A stretch of 60,257 nt of DNA from Ectocarpus siliculosus (lineage: Eukaryota > Sar > Phaeophyceae > Ectocarpales > Ectocarpaceae). Shown here one piece after another: positions 24,350-34,400 of the stretch. The notes under the pieces were generated by a model. That model saw nothing but the letters and a program-made list of their open reading frames with translations, did not search any database and had not been told where the DNA came from. Position 1 is the first letter of the stretch. Each line of letters starts with the position of its first letter. Location: positions 3,328,863-3,389,119 of the forward strand of contig FN649741.1 of NCBI GenBank assembly GCA_000310025.1, given 5' to 3'. Made by a program: the position numbers and the translations under genes.

Positions 24350-26365
24350 CTAAAGTACAGCCAGCAGCCTCACCAGCGGATTCCTAGCGTACTCTTGGAT
24401 GACCTTCCCTACCCGGTCGGCTTTCGTGGGCTTGCTCATGAATGTGGCCATAACGGCTAGGGCGGCGTCTTTCGTCGACTCGCCCTCCTCAGCCGAGAGC
24501 GCGACTATGGGAAGCTCGGGGAACTTCTTGTGGATCTCCTTCGCAGCGGTTATGCCGTCCATCACGGGCATGCGGAGGTCCATGAGGACCAAGTCGTAGA
24601 TGTTGATCTCCCTCGCCGTCGCCTTCTCCACCGCGATCGCGCCGTTGTCGGCCGTGTCTACGGTGTGGCCTAAGCCCGTGACGATTTTCTTGCACATCTT
24701 CTGGCAGATCGTGTTGTCCTCGACGATCAGGATGTGCCTGCTGTCTGAGTTGTAGAGGCTTCCCACGAAGCTCTGCGTGGAAGTCCTCGGTGAGATGGGA
24801 GGGAGACTAGAGGGGGTGATCTTGTTCCAGTGGTGTTTCTCCTCCGCTTCCCTCTTGGGCCCCTGAGAACCGTTGGAGCTGGTCTCGAGGTCAAGAACGA
24901 AGTTGAACGTGGTCGACGAGCCGTCGGAAGCGACCCGCAAGATGGAGTCCAGGCACTGCACATAGTTGAAAGCTACGTTCAGTCTCAGACCCGGTGCTTC
25001 TTCGTCGCAGGATAGCTCCTCGCTCAGCCTCGGAAGATCGGCACGTTCGCCGTCGCCACCCCCTAGCACGTCCGCGTCTCCCAGCCAGTAGTTGTGAAAA
25101 ACTTTTTCGACGCGGGACTCGTCGAGTTCCTCTCCGCTGTCTGTCACCCTGAACTCGAATTTTCCTCCTCCTCCTGCCCCGCCACCCCCTTTGCCCCCTG
25201 CGATGCGCTCGACCGACAGGACTACCCTCGCGGAGACAGGGCTCCTGCCGTCGGCGTGCGCGACAAGCTCGTTGAGCACCGTCCTGATCATGATTGCGTC
25301 GGCGATCACGACGAGAGACGCATCGAAGCCGATCTCTTGGACGACGACCTCGTGCCTCGCGGTCTCGATGTTCCTGTACTCCCCGATCAGGGACGATAGG
25401 CTGAACGAGGTTGGAACGGGCTTCACCACGTACCCGTCGTCGAACTTCATGGCCTTGGCGACGCTGGCCACCAGCCCCGAGAGCGCGGTCAGCTGGCTGG
25501 CCACAATGGGCGCGCCGAGCGAGGTGGCGCCGCCGTCGGAGAGGCACATGGACAAGGCGTGGAGCGGGGTCCTCACCGCGTGGAGGAGCTTGGACGAGAA
25601 CCGCTCCTTTCCCTCCGCGAGCTTCCTGGCGGCAGTCGCCGCCACCTCGGAGCGGCACTCCTTCAGGATGCGGCCCGTGTCGTCCCGGATGAAGCACCGC
25701 GTGTGGTTGAACGTCCCGTCCGACTTGTAGTTCACGTTCGAGTCGATCAGCAGGTGCTTGATATTTCCGACCTTCGTGCGGAACCGAATGGGCACGTCGC
25801 GGATGGTGTTGCCCGTCCCCAGCTCCTTGAAGATCTCCAAAACCCCGTCGCGGGAGTCCGGGCAGAAGCTCATGATGTCCGCCCCGATGTACTCCTCCCT
25901 GGAGTAGCCGAGGACCTCGAGCTCGCGGTCGTTCGCCCAGAGAATCTTGCCGGTCGCCGATAGCCAGTGCAGCGCGATGGGAGCCTTGTTGAAGAAGTCC
26001 TTGAGCTCTTCGGCCTCCGACGAGGCGCCGTTGTCAGCGGCAGCGCCGCCTGCTGCGCCTCCTTCCAGAGTAGCGGCACCGACGAACCCGTGGTGGTGCT
26101 TGAGCAAAGTCCAGTTGCACATGACGTTGCGGGGAAAGCCGTTCGGGCCCGACCCGCAAGCCGTCATCCGCGCCCCGTTGACCACCCCCATGGACCCGTC
26201 GTTCGCCGATTGAGAGAGGGCGTCCCTCACCCTTGTCCTGTCCTCCTCTTCGAACATCTCCACGAAGCTCGTCCCCACCGCGGCCTTTCTGGCCACCAGC
26301 TTCGCCACGAACTCATCGCTCACCGACGTTATCGAAAACGTCGCGTTCATCTCGACCAAAGCCAT
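24350..26365 (-). CDS. PAS / histidine-kinase-like / receiver hybrid protein
   Basis: A single exon of 671 codons, unusual among intron-rich neighbours. A PAS-like region (about 6-95) is followed by a clear PAS domain (about 121-235, APIALHWLSATGKILWANDR). A dimerisation segment with the phospho-acceptor box HAVRTPLHAL follows (His262). The ATPase region (about 350-495) is degraded: the N box reads NELVAHADG instead of ending in the usual Asn, the G1 box is DSGEEL rather than DxGxG, and the G2 box is GLRLN. The C-terminal receiver (about 543-660) is intact: acidic pair in VEDN (~549-550), phospho-acceptor Asp596 in LMDLRMPVMDG, Ser624 in ALSA and Lys645 in SKP. No membrane segment is seen, so it is probably cytosolic. 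It may relay or sense rather than autophosphorylate. An in-frame stop upstream supports the chosen Met, though an upstream exon is not excluded. Intronlessness could reflect transfer from bacteria or a virus, or retroposition. Confidence 0.85.
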   Translation of the reverse strand: MALVEMNATFSITSVSDEFVAKLVARKAAVGTSFVEMFEEEDRTRVRDALSQSANDGSMGVVNGARMTACGSGPNGFPRNVMCNWTLLKHHHGFVGAATLEGGAAGGAAADNGASSEAEELKDFFNKAPIALHWLSATGKILWANDRELEVLGYSREEYIGADIMSFCPDSRDGVLEIFKELGTGNTIRDVPIRFRTKVGNIKHLLIDSNVNYKSDGTFNHTRCFIRDDTGRILKECRSEVAATAARKLAEGKERFSSKLLHAVRTPLHALSMCLSDGGATSLGAPIVASQLTALSGLVASVAKAMKFDDGYVVKPVPTSFSLSSLIGEYRNIETARHEVVVQEIGFDASLVVIADAIMIRTVLNELVAHADGRSPVSARVVLSVERIAGGKGGGGAGGGGKFEFRVTDSGEELDESRVEKVFHNYWLGDADVLGGGDGERADLPRLSEELSCDEEAPGLRLNVAFNYVQCLDSILRVASDGSSTTFNFVLDLETSSNGSQGPKREAEEKHHWNKITPSSLPPISPRTSTQSFVGSLYNSDSRHILIVEDNTICQKMCKKIVTGLGHTVDTADNGAIAVEKATAREINIYDLVLMDLRMPVMDGITAAKEIHKKFPELPIVALSAEEGESTKDAALAVMATFMSKPTKADRVGKVIQEYARNPLVRLLAVL

Positions 26366-28481
26366 GGATGTCGATTGCCACGACCCTCGGGTCTCGACAG
26401 AATAGTACTACCACCTGCAGTCCGCGGTTGGTCCGTCGTACAGTCAAGAGGGGGGCGCAAATCTGCAGGGAGGGATTCAGGCTCGTGCTGGTGGGAAACC
26501 ATCAGAATTGATTCGATTCTCTAGAATCCTAGAAAAAATCACCAGATCATCACTGCTGAAACAGATCGATCTATACAAAAAAGCATGCGAGTAAACACGG
26601 CAGTCTACTGTTCTGTATCAGGACTTTTCCAGTGTGCCCGCACAATACTACTCTCTAACATTCGTTGAGCCTCACCTGGTGACTGCCTCGGGTTATCTTT
26701 ACCTTACACGGATGATGCGTAGACTCCTCCACATGAGCAGGAGAACACGATTCAACCCCCTCCCTTCAACCCCATTGACTCCTCTCTTCACACGCCAACG
26801 CTCTGAGGTAACGGACTTGCTAGTGACAGTAGGATAGAACACCGAGAGGCGAAATATTATTAGTATTCCCAATGGCCGTGGGGTCCCTCGCGTCACTTGA
26901 TTGAGTGCACGAGAAACCCGATAGAGGTACTGCAACGACGTGGTTGTTGTTTATTGGGCAGTGCCTATTATTGCCTTGCTCTCTTTGGTAGACCCACCCT
27001 GATAGATCTGTCCCAAGGGGTAAAAGCTCCCACCATGCCTTTTCATCTGTTGTACTTGTAGACCCTTGTATGTTGCACATGTAGACCCTTGGTATATTAT
27101 ACTCAAGCCAAAACATGTGATATTCAACCGTACGGTTGCCGAAACGATTCTTCTCGTCAACAGTTCGTGGGACACACTATTGTAGTGGCCGGCCAGCGTA
27201 TTGTTCGGAAGCGACCCTCTGCTAGATGCCATTTTTTTTTCGATGGCGGACTCGGCATGGTACCCCAACACCTACGGTTGTACGGAACGGTGCGGGATGC
27301 TGATACAGTATTCCCCCACCCCGTTGATATTGGATATGTATCTTGGTAGAGCGTTTCAATCGTTTCGTTTGATGAATTTGTTTTGTACTGTAGCACCTTC
27401 GCGACAATCGCCAAGATGACATTTTTTGGCTGAATTGCTTTCGTCCAAATCCTATCACCAAAGACGCCATAGGGAAGCTTGTTGTGCATCCGTTTGGGGA
27501 TATATCGAATCTCAGTACTGTAGACTAGTGTACATCGTCTACAGTGGACGGCCCATCCAAGGATCTCCGAAAAAACTCGAAGATGTCGGCAAGATGTCAG
27601 CATGTCGATGTCCGCTGTTTGTTTGTCTTCATACTGCACTCCACCTGAATACTTCACCGTGCAAAACACTGTTGTATTTGGCATGGTCCACCGCAATTTT
27701 ACAAGACTCTTCGTTTCTTCTCCTTGACAGCAGAGTCCTGTGGCCCGAGACATCCAGACAACCATGAATCATGACGCGAGTCTGTAGACACAGGTGCTGA
27801 GGACGAGCCGACACGACTGTAGACACACGACGGATTCATCGTATTTATTTGTTCAACACGCGACAGTCCAACTCACTTCCTCTCTCTTCAGGACGTAGTC
27901 AGCAGGAGGAGAGAGCACTTGAGAAGGTCTAGTCAGATATGGAGAGACAGCAGAAGAAGTGTGCGGGCGTCTCAGCGGCGTCTCGAACCAAGCGCTCTCT
28001 GTGGTGGTGTGCTCTTCTTTCTTTGTTCCGTCAAGTATGTTTCGGCGACCGCGGCGTTAGAAAGCACAGATCGATAGTAGGCTGTAGGTTATTACTCGCA
28101 GAGGCAAGGGTCAAGGCGTGCGATGCTACCACTACTCTTGGAGAGCACATGCGGTTTCCCGGTCAGGATCCAATAGTCTACCCGACCGAGCAGTCCGGCG
28201 TTTCATTATTGCTGTCGTTGCTGTTTACCGTACAGAGCAACCCCCCTCCTCCCCCGTAAATCTCCAATCGCGCGCCCCCCCCCAATCTGGTGTGATGTGC
28301 CTGATGTGCGGGGGCACCATCACCGACCAGCGACATCCTCGCACACAACAAGCCACCTGCCGGCAACCCTCTCGCATCAAACTCAAGTTTGCCTCCAGCA
28401 AGAGCAGCTCTCCGCTGGCGTGAGGAATAAACCGACGACGACGACAGAGCTGTGTTTGCGCGTTTGCGCGGGACCATCGAC
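26366..28481. other. Intergenic between kinase and FBPase-like genes
   Basis: The two genes diverge across 2.1 kb that should hold both promoters. No gene was recognised. The longest open frame (minus strand, 27765-27157) has no domain, ordinary length for chance, and no splice partners. No repeat structure was noticed. Confidence 0.4.
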
Positions 28482-31400
28482 ATGAAGGGCCCGATGAGGT
28501 CAAGAAGAAGACGGCCTCTTGAGGCAATGGGGGGGGCTCTCGCTCTGCTGGCTCTCGCACGACCCACCATCACGATGGGCTTCGTAGTCGGAGGCTGCAG
28601 CAGCGGCAGCAGCAGCAGCAGCAGCAGCATCGGCAGTCGCGGGGGATCCCGCAATAGATTCTTGTCGCAGGCGACGGAGACAACGGCGCCGGCACCGCCG
28701 GCGAAGGATGCGAGACATGCGCGAGAGCTCGATCCAAAGAAGGCGATCCCGAGAGAGACGCTCTTGGGCATGCCCTTGTCGAGGTGAGGGCTGCTGTGTA
28801 TGTGACATCCCTTTTTCCTATCTTCTCGATCTCCATCTGCCGCCGAGTGCTGCATTACCCATCAGAACGTACGAGCTGTGCTGCCCCTTTGAAATCGAGT
28901 TCAATGGAGAAAACATCCAGTTTTATGGTTATGTTCGGTGACGCGGTCTTACGTCATTTTGCAATGCGCAGCTCCCAATTTTTGCGTGCACTCTGCTGTT
29001 CCCTTGTCTGCTATCAGTCACCAGCACGTGTCTAGCGCGACATGAATATGGCGTCGAATCAGAGGGAACCAAACAGTTTTTAAATTACCTACGATGAGAG
29101 GCGTTTGAATCTGCTTTGTTGGAACCTCCACTTTGTGTTGCGAGTTGTCTACTGGGTGTATTGAAGAAAAATAAATACACACACAGAAAGACTACATTGT
29201 ATTGCTGTACCCATTCGAGATATACCCACAGTCGATGTTAGGATGATCCGAACTGGGGGTAGCTTGTCGCAAGACGTGTGTTGAGTAGGGTGTCGGCAAC
29301 TCGGCGAACTCGCGCCAAGGAGGAAAGATGTGCTGGGTTTGTTGTATAGACTTCTTCTTCACATGAAAAACATGGACTCACATGAACACATGAACACATG
29401 AACACATGAACGCGTGCACGCACCACCATGAGGGAACGACGCAGTATACAACAGGGGTACGTTGCACACCCTGGAAATACATTCCACGTACCACACAATC
29501 CTACAACCACTTGGCATTGCTACAAGTATATCTATCAGCCCCCCTGCTTGTGACCATGCCATGTCTTTTTCGACCCTCAACTCCAAAACACAAGAAAATA
29601 AACTCAAAAACTCAACTCAACTCCAGAACAATAGTCTCACGGGCTAGACATCAATACCCATCCCCGGTCATATCAGATATACTTCTTCGAGCTTCAGTGA
29701 ACTAATTGCCCCCCAGCCTAGAACATCATCCACTGACAAAAACCACGTGCAAAAATGCAAAATGTTGCCACCCTAGTTGTTTGATATCACACAAAAACAA
29801 CCCAAACATCAAAATATTAATCCATACTCATTACGAAGTTACGATGAAACTCAAAATTTCCCACGTGAAGTGCCTTCGTGAGGAAGTCAGCGTGTTGATA
29901 CGCTGATTCCACGTGAAAAATCGAAATCTCCTTCCTGCGTACCAAATCCCTGATAAAGTGGTGCCTTACGTCGATGTGCTTCGAGTTACTGTTGCTAATC
30001 GGGTTCTGCGCCAACTGAATAGCCCCCTGCTTATCCTCGAATACCGGAATACACGGCATACCTGCTTCTGGCAACATGAAACGCCATAATTGCCTCAGAA
30101 ACAACACTTCCTTCATCACATCCGCAAGGGAGACATACTCCGCCTCTGTCGTGCTCAACGTAACGCACTTCTGCGTCCTTGACAACCAAGAAATACATCC
30201 CCCCCCACACGTTCATCACCAATCCTCCTGACACAGACCTCCTATAGGCAGCCCTACTTGCATAGTCTGCGTCTGCGAACACCTCCATGCTCAACCCTGC
30301 TACACTACCCCTCCTGAATGTAATACCCAAGTCACTAGTTCTTACCACATACCCCAAAATACCAAGACCTGCTCTCCAATGAATCTCTTTGGGAGAAGCA
30401 CAGTACCGTGCTACCGCTCTCACTGCGTTCGCGATATCTGGCCTCGTTTGCGTTGCCAGCCACATCAATGATCCTATCAGCTCACGAAAAGGCCATGACA
30501 CCACTTCTTCATCTTGGTCAAACTCTGAAAGCTTCAACCCTACAGGAAGAGGAATTTCCTTCCCGTACTCTACCCCAAACTCCATCCCCAACTCTTCAGC
30601 GTACGTCTGCTGCGAGATCTTCAAAGTCCCTGCATCCCAATTTTCCAAGAATAAAATCTCCTCTACCACCTGCTCCCTCAGGTTGTGATCGCTGTTCACA
30701 ACCAAACATCCTGTGAAAACCCCGAAAATAAAATCCTACTCGTTCAGGCTCGACCTCGTACTCAAAAAAACCAAACACAAAGCCGAAGCAACACAAACCA
30801 AAGCCAAAACAATGAGAACACCAAATAAGAAAGTCACACCATTTGTCACATGAAGTATTTTTTTCCGGCCCATCAACCCCAGCGCTTTCATCCATCCCTC
30901 CTGCCACTGCTTCTTCCCCGCGGTAGCCACCCTCGCCTCTGCCGCGGCCACCCTTTTCTGCTGGCATCGCCGCGGCTCGGGCTTCATCAGGTGGAACGTA
31001 TCCGCCTGGGTGGGGTGTGTGCAGCTGTCTCTCCGGAGGGATTGACTTGGCAGTGCAGGGGAGATTGCGCATCCGAAAGGGAAAGGCAAAGGCAAAATCA
31101 GTCACCCAAAGCGTCAATTCAGCACGTGGCACTGCTGGGGAGAATAGCTTGCAATACGCCCCCTGTTCTGCGCAGCAGTGATCGTTGTCTTTCGCATTCT
31201 GTACGACATCACGGTTACCTATCAAATCGAACGCCAATCTACGACTGAGGTTTATTACTCCTCTTTCGCAAAAGTGACACAACGATTCTTGCGATTTGTC
31301 TGCCAAGGTTAATTATTCCTTGGTCACGCAAACAACAATGTTGGATCCATGTTAGAGCTTACACAGCTGTGTTTCTGATCAACAACCCAACACATCTTCT

Positions 31401-34400
31401 TACTGGTGTGCAACCACTGCGCTGCTTTCGTGCATACAGTGTTCTGGTACGAAATGGAGATCATCTCCATGTATTCCTGTCGGTTACACAGACCCCTGAC
31501 CAAATTTCCAAGTGTGTGTATCCCCCTACAACTCCTACCGCTGGACATGCAACAGACTCCTGTTCGTAACACGCAACTCATTGTCGGTAGAGGGTACAAA
31601 GATTCATGACGCCTTCGCATATCCCGTTATCGACGTGAACGCAAAAATAATGAGTCGAAGATCAATCTCTGTATTTTAACACATACGGGACAAAACATTT
31701 CCATCATCTTCAAAGCACTCAAGAAGGTATATGCAGCAGCTTGGTTAGGATTCGCTGACAATCTCATCTAATCTTTCAGTTTCTGTGGGTGACTGGCAAC
31801 CTTACGTGGCGTAGTAGCCATACAACCTCGCAGTTTTGTGGGTGACTGGCAACTTACGTGACGCAATATCCATTTGACCTCGCAGTTTTGTGTGGGTGAC
31901 TGGCAACCTTACGTGACTCAATATCCATTTAACCTCGCAGTTTTGTGTGGATCACTGGCAACCTTATCTAGAATAGAATGCCCTTTGATGGGGTCTACTG
32001 CTGTACCTCTCAGGAAAAACATGTGCAAGATGATGACGCCTGTGTATGCAGAACTCAACAAGGTGTGCTGTAGGTTTATCGGAGCACACCCAAACGAAAT
32101 CGACGAAGACAAGCATGCAAGCACATATCAAAATCAATTCAGACGTAAAACGGTGAGCAGATCATCACGTGCCTGAGCGGATCTACGACCCTAGTAGGCG
32201 CATGCTGATGGTGTTGCTGCTCGGCATCTCCAGTGTTGTAACAACATCCGAAATTGGCTCTCAAAAACCTGTACTCTAACCTGGACATCGCCACTAGAAT
32301 CGAACACACCCGTAAATGGGGCTACATGTATTACAGGACTGACACGGATGGTGTCCTTAGGGGGTAAGACTTCCCTGGTTTCCTCCCCCGGGATGTTGGT
32401 CCTTCGCATTGCCCGCGCGAAGGAATCAACGAGACGGTCCTCCAACCATCGTGGCTGGTCTTCAGGTTGCGGGTCTAACGCTGTTCCAGCCGGCCGAGCA
32501 TGCCGGGGATCGCCTCCATCGGGGGGCTTGTCCACGCTCTCTGATGCGGGACGCTTCTCTTCGGTTTACTTGCTTTTTTCTTGTATTCCCTTCTCCACTT
32601 CCTCTTTGATGTGCGCCGATAATGCTTGGCGGTCCTCTTCAGTAAAGCTGCTGAGGCCGAGGGCTTCCATGATCTACTTCTTCTCTAGCCGAACCCTTTT
32701 ATAGCTAACCTCACCTCGGGACCCCGTATGATATCACTCGCTAGCGTGTTAGGATGATCCGAACTGGGGGTAGCTTGTCGCAAGACGTGTGTTGAATAGG
32801 GTGTCGGCAACTCGGCGAACTCGCGCCAAGGAGGAAAGATGTGCTGGGTTTGTTGTATAGACTTCTTCTTCACATGAAAAACATGGACTCACATGAACAC
32901 ATGAACACATGAACGCGTGCACGCACCACCATGAGGGGACGACGCAGTATACAACAGGGGTACCTTGCACACCCTGGAAATACATTCCACGTACCACACA
33001 ATCCTACAACCACTTGGCATTGTTACAAGTATATCTATCAGTCGAACGGGATGTGGTGGATGTATGGGCACCAGTGCTCCCACGGAACAGCAACAAGCAG
33101 TATCCATCATTCGGAAAAATAGAAAAATCGTGGGAAAACAAAACTTTGGCTGACTCTATGGATTCATGCTAATCTATATTTTAATTGTACGACTCTTTTC
33201 TTCGATAGAGATGGATTCGTTGGGTCATACTGATGAAATAAAACAAAGAATGGGGTGCAAAGATGGAGATCCTGGTCTGTCCTTTGACACAGGTGGCGGA
33301 GGGAGCAAGCGAAGAGGGTACCTGAATCCGAGCAGCTGGACCAGTTGGTGGGATCCCTGGCGGAGGCGATCAAGGCCGTGGCGAGCTTCACCCGCGTAGC
33401 GGGGGTGCCCGACTACCGGGAAGAATGGGACCAGAATAGCATATACGAGGTAATGGCTTATGCGATGTGTGTACAGCAGTGCATATTTTCACAAAACACA
33501 TTTGGTTTCCGTTCACTGCAAAGACTCCAACACATCCCGTTCGGCTGCTGTGGTAATATCTCGAAGGGGTAGTCTTTCTGTGTTTTGCATTTATTTTTCC
33601 CAACATTTTGGTTCGTTCGTTCGTCAATTTTTGTTTGTCCGGTGCTAGGAAGCAACGGCGCTCGCAGCTATATATGTAACATTTGGTAGTGTAGTAAAGC
33701 TTTGGTATTTGGTCTGGTGGAAGGACCCCTCTCCGCATGGCGGGATGCATCTCACACCTGTGTTGTCGCAGAAAACCTCACGTCGCTTTTCGCGCATTGT
33801 GTGCTGCCTACCTATGCGTACGTGACCCCGGCGCCAGCCCGATTCTTGCTTCGTAGCAGCTTGCGGTGACTCTCGCCGCTGCCCCCGCTGCAAACCCTCC
33901 GCTAGCTGCTGCTGCTGCTGCTGCAACGTCAACAACACCGCTTCGTGTGTTTGCCTTTTTTTTGTTCTGATGGTCGGGCTGCGGTAGAGCATGGGCAAAG
34001 GCTGGCGGCACAACAATGTGTGCAAGAGGCTGCTGGAGGTGGCCCTGTGCGCGTCGGGCCGGCTCGGGGTCGTGGCGTACCCGAACAAGCCTCCGATGAC
34101 CATCGACGAGGTTTTCGGACACTTCATCGCCACCGTGAACCCTCTCGTGAGATACCTTGCTTCGTTCCGTGTTGCTGATGATGATGACTGCCATGGTGGT
34201 GCTGGCACCATGTTGGTACCAGTCAGTCAGGCGTTATTGTAGGCCTGAGCCGTGCGATGCCCCTTTCGAACACCCTAGCACATCACGTGACCAACTCGTT
34301 CCCATCCGCCCACGCACGATTTTTTGCGTGAAAACCTTGGGTATACTATGTACAAGTTTCCCCCCAACTTGACCCCAGCCCCTTGCGCACAAGTCCTGCA

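Larger units (their letters stand above)
29236..33040 (-). mobile_element. Copia-type LTR retrotransposon with internal deletion, nested in R1 repeat
   Basis: Two near-identical LTRs (29236-29537 and 32747-33040) bound 3.2 kb of internal sequence. The element is flanked by an exact 5-bp duplication gtcga (29231-29235 and 33041-33045), and the LTRs have TG...CA ends. Orientation is minus: a gag-like start lies next to the right LTR, RNase H next to the left LTR, and a polypurine tract (read on minus, ending aggggggc) abuts the left LTR. Integrase, protease and the front half of reverse transcriptase are not recognisable, so the interior is deleted or replaced. Removing the element and one gtcga rejoins the two halves of an R1 repeat copy. 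It occupies most of the 4.5-kb first intron of the FBPase-like gene. Confidence 0.92.

Noticed and set aside
24891-25697. 268-codon minus-strand frame within the hybrid kinase
   Set aside because: Out-of-frame shadow, Arg-rich and without domains, in a GC-rich coding exon.
27157-27765. 202-codon minus-strand open frame
   Set aside because: No domain, no splice partners, and a length expected by chance several times in 60 kb on six frames.
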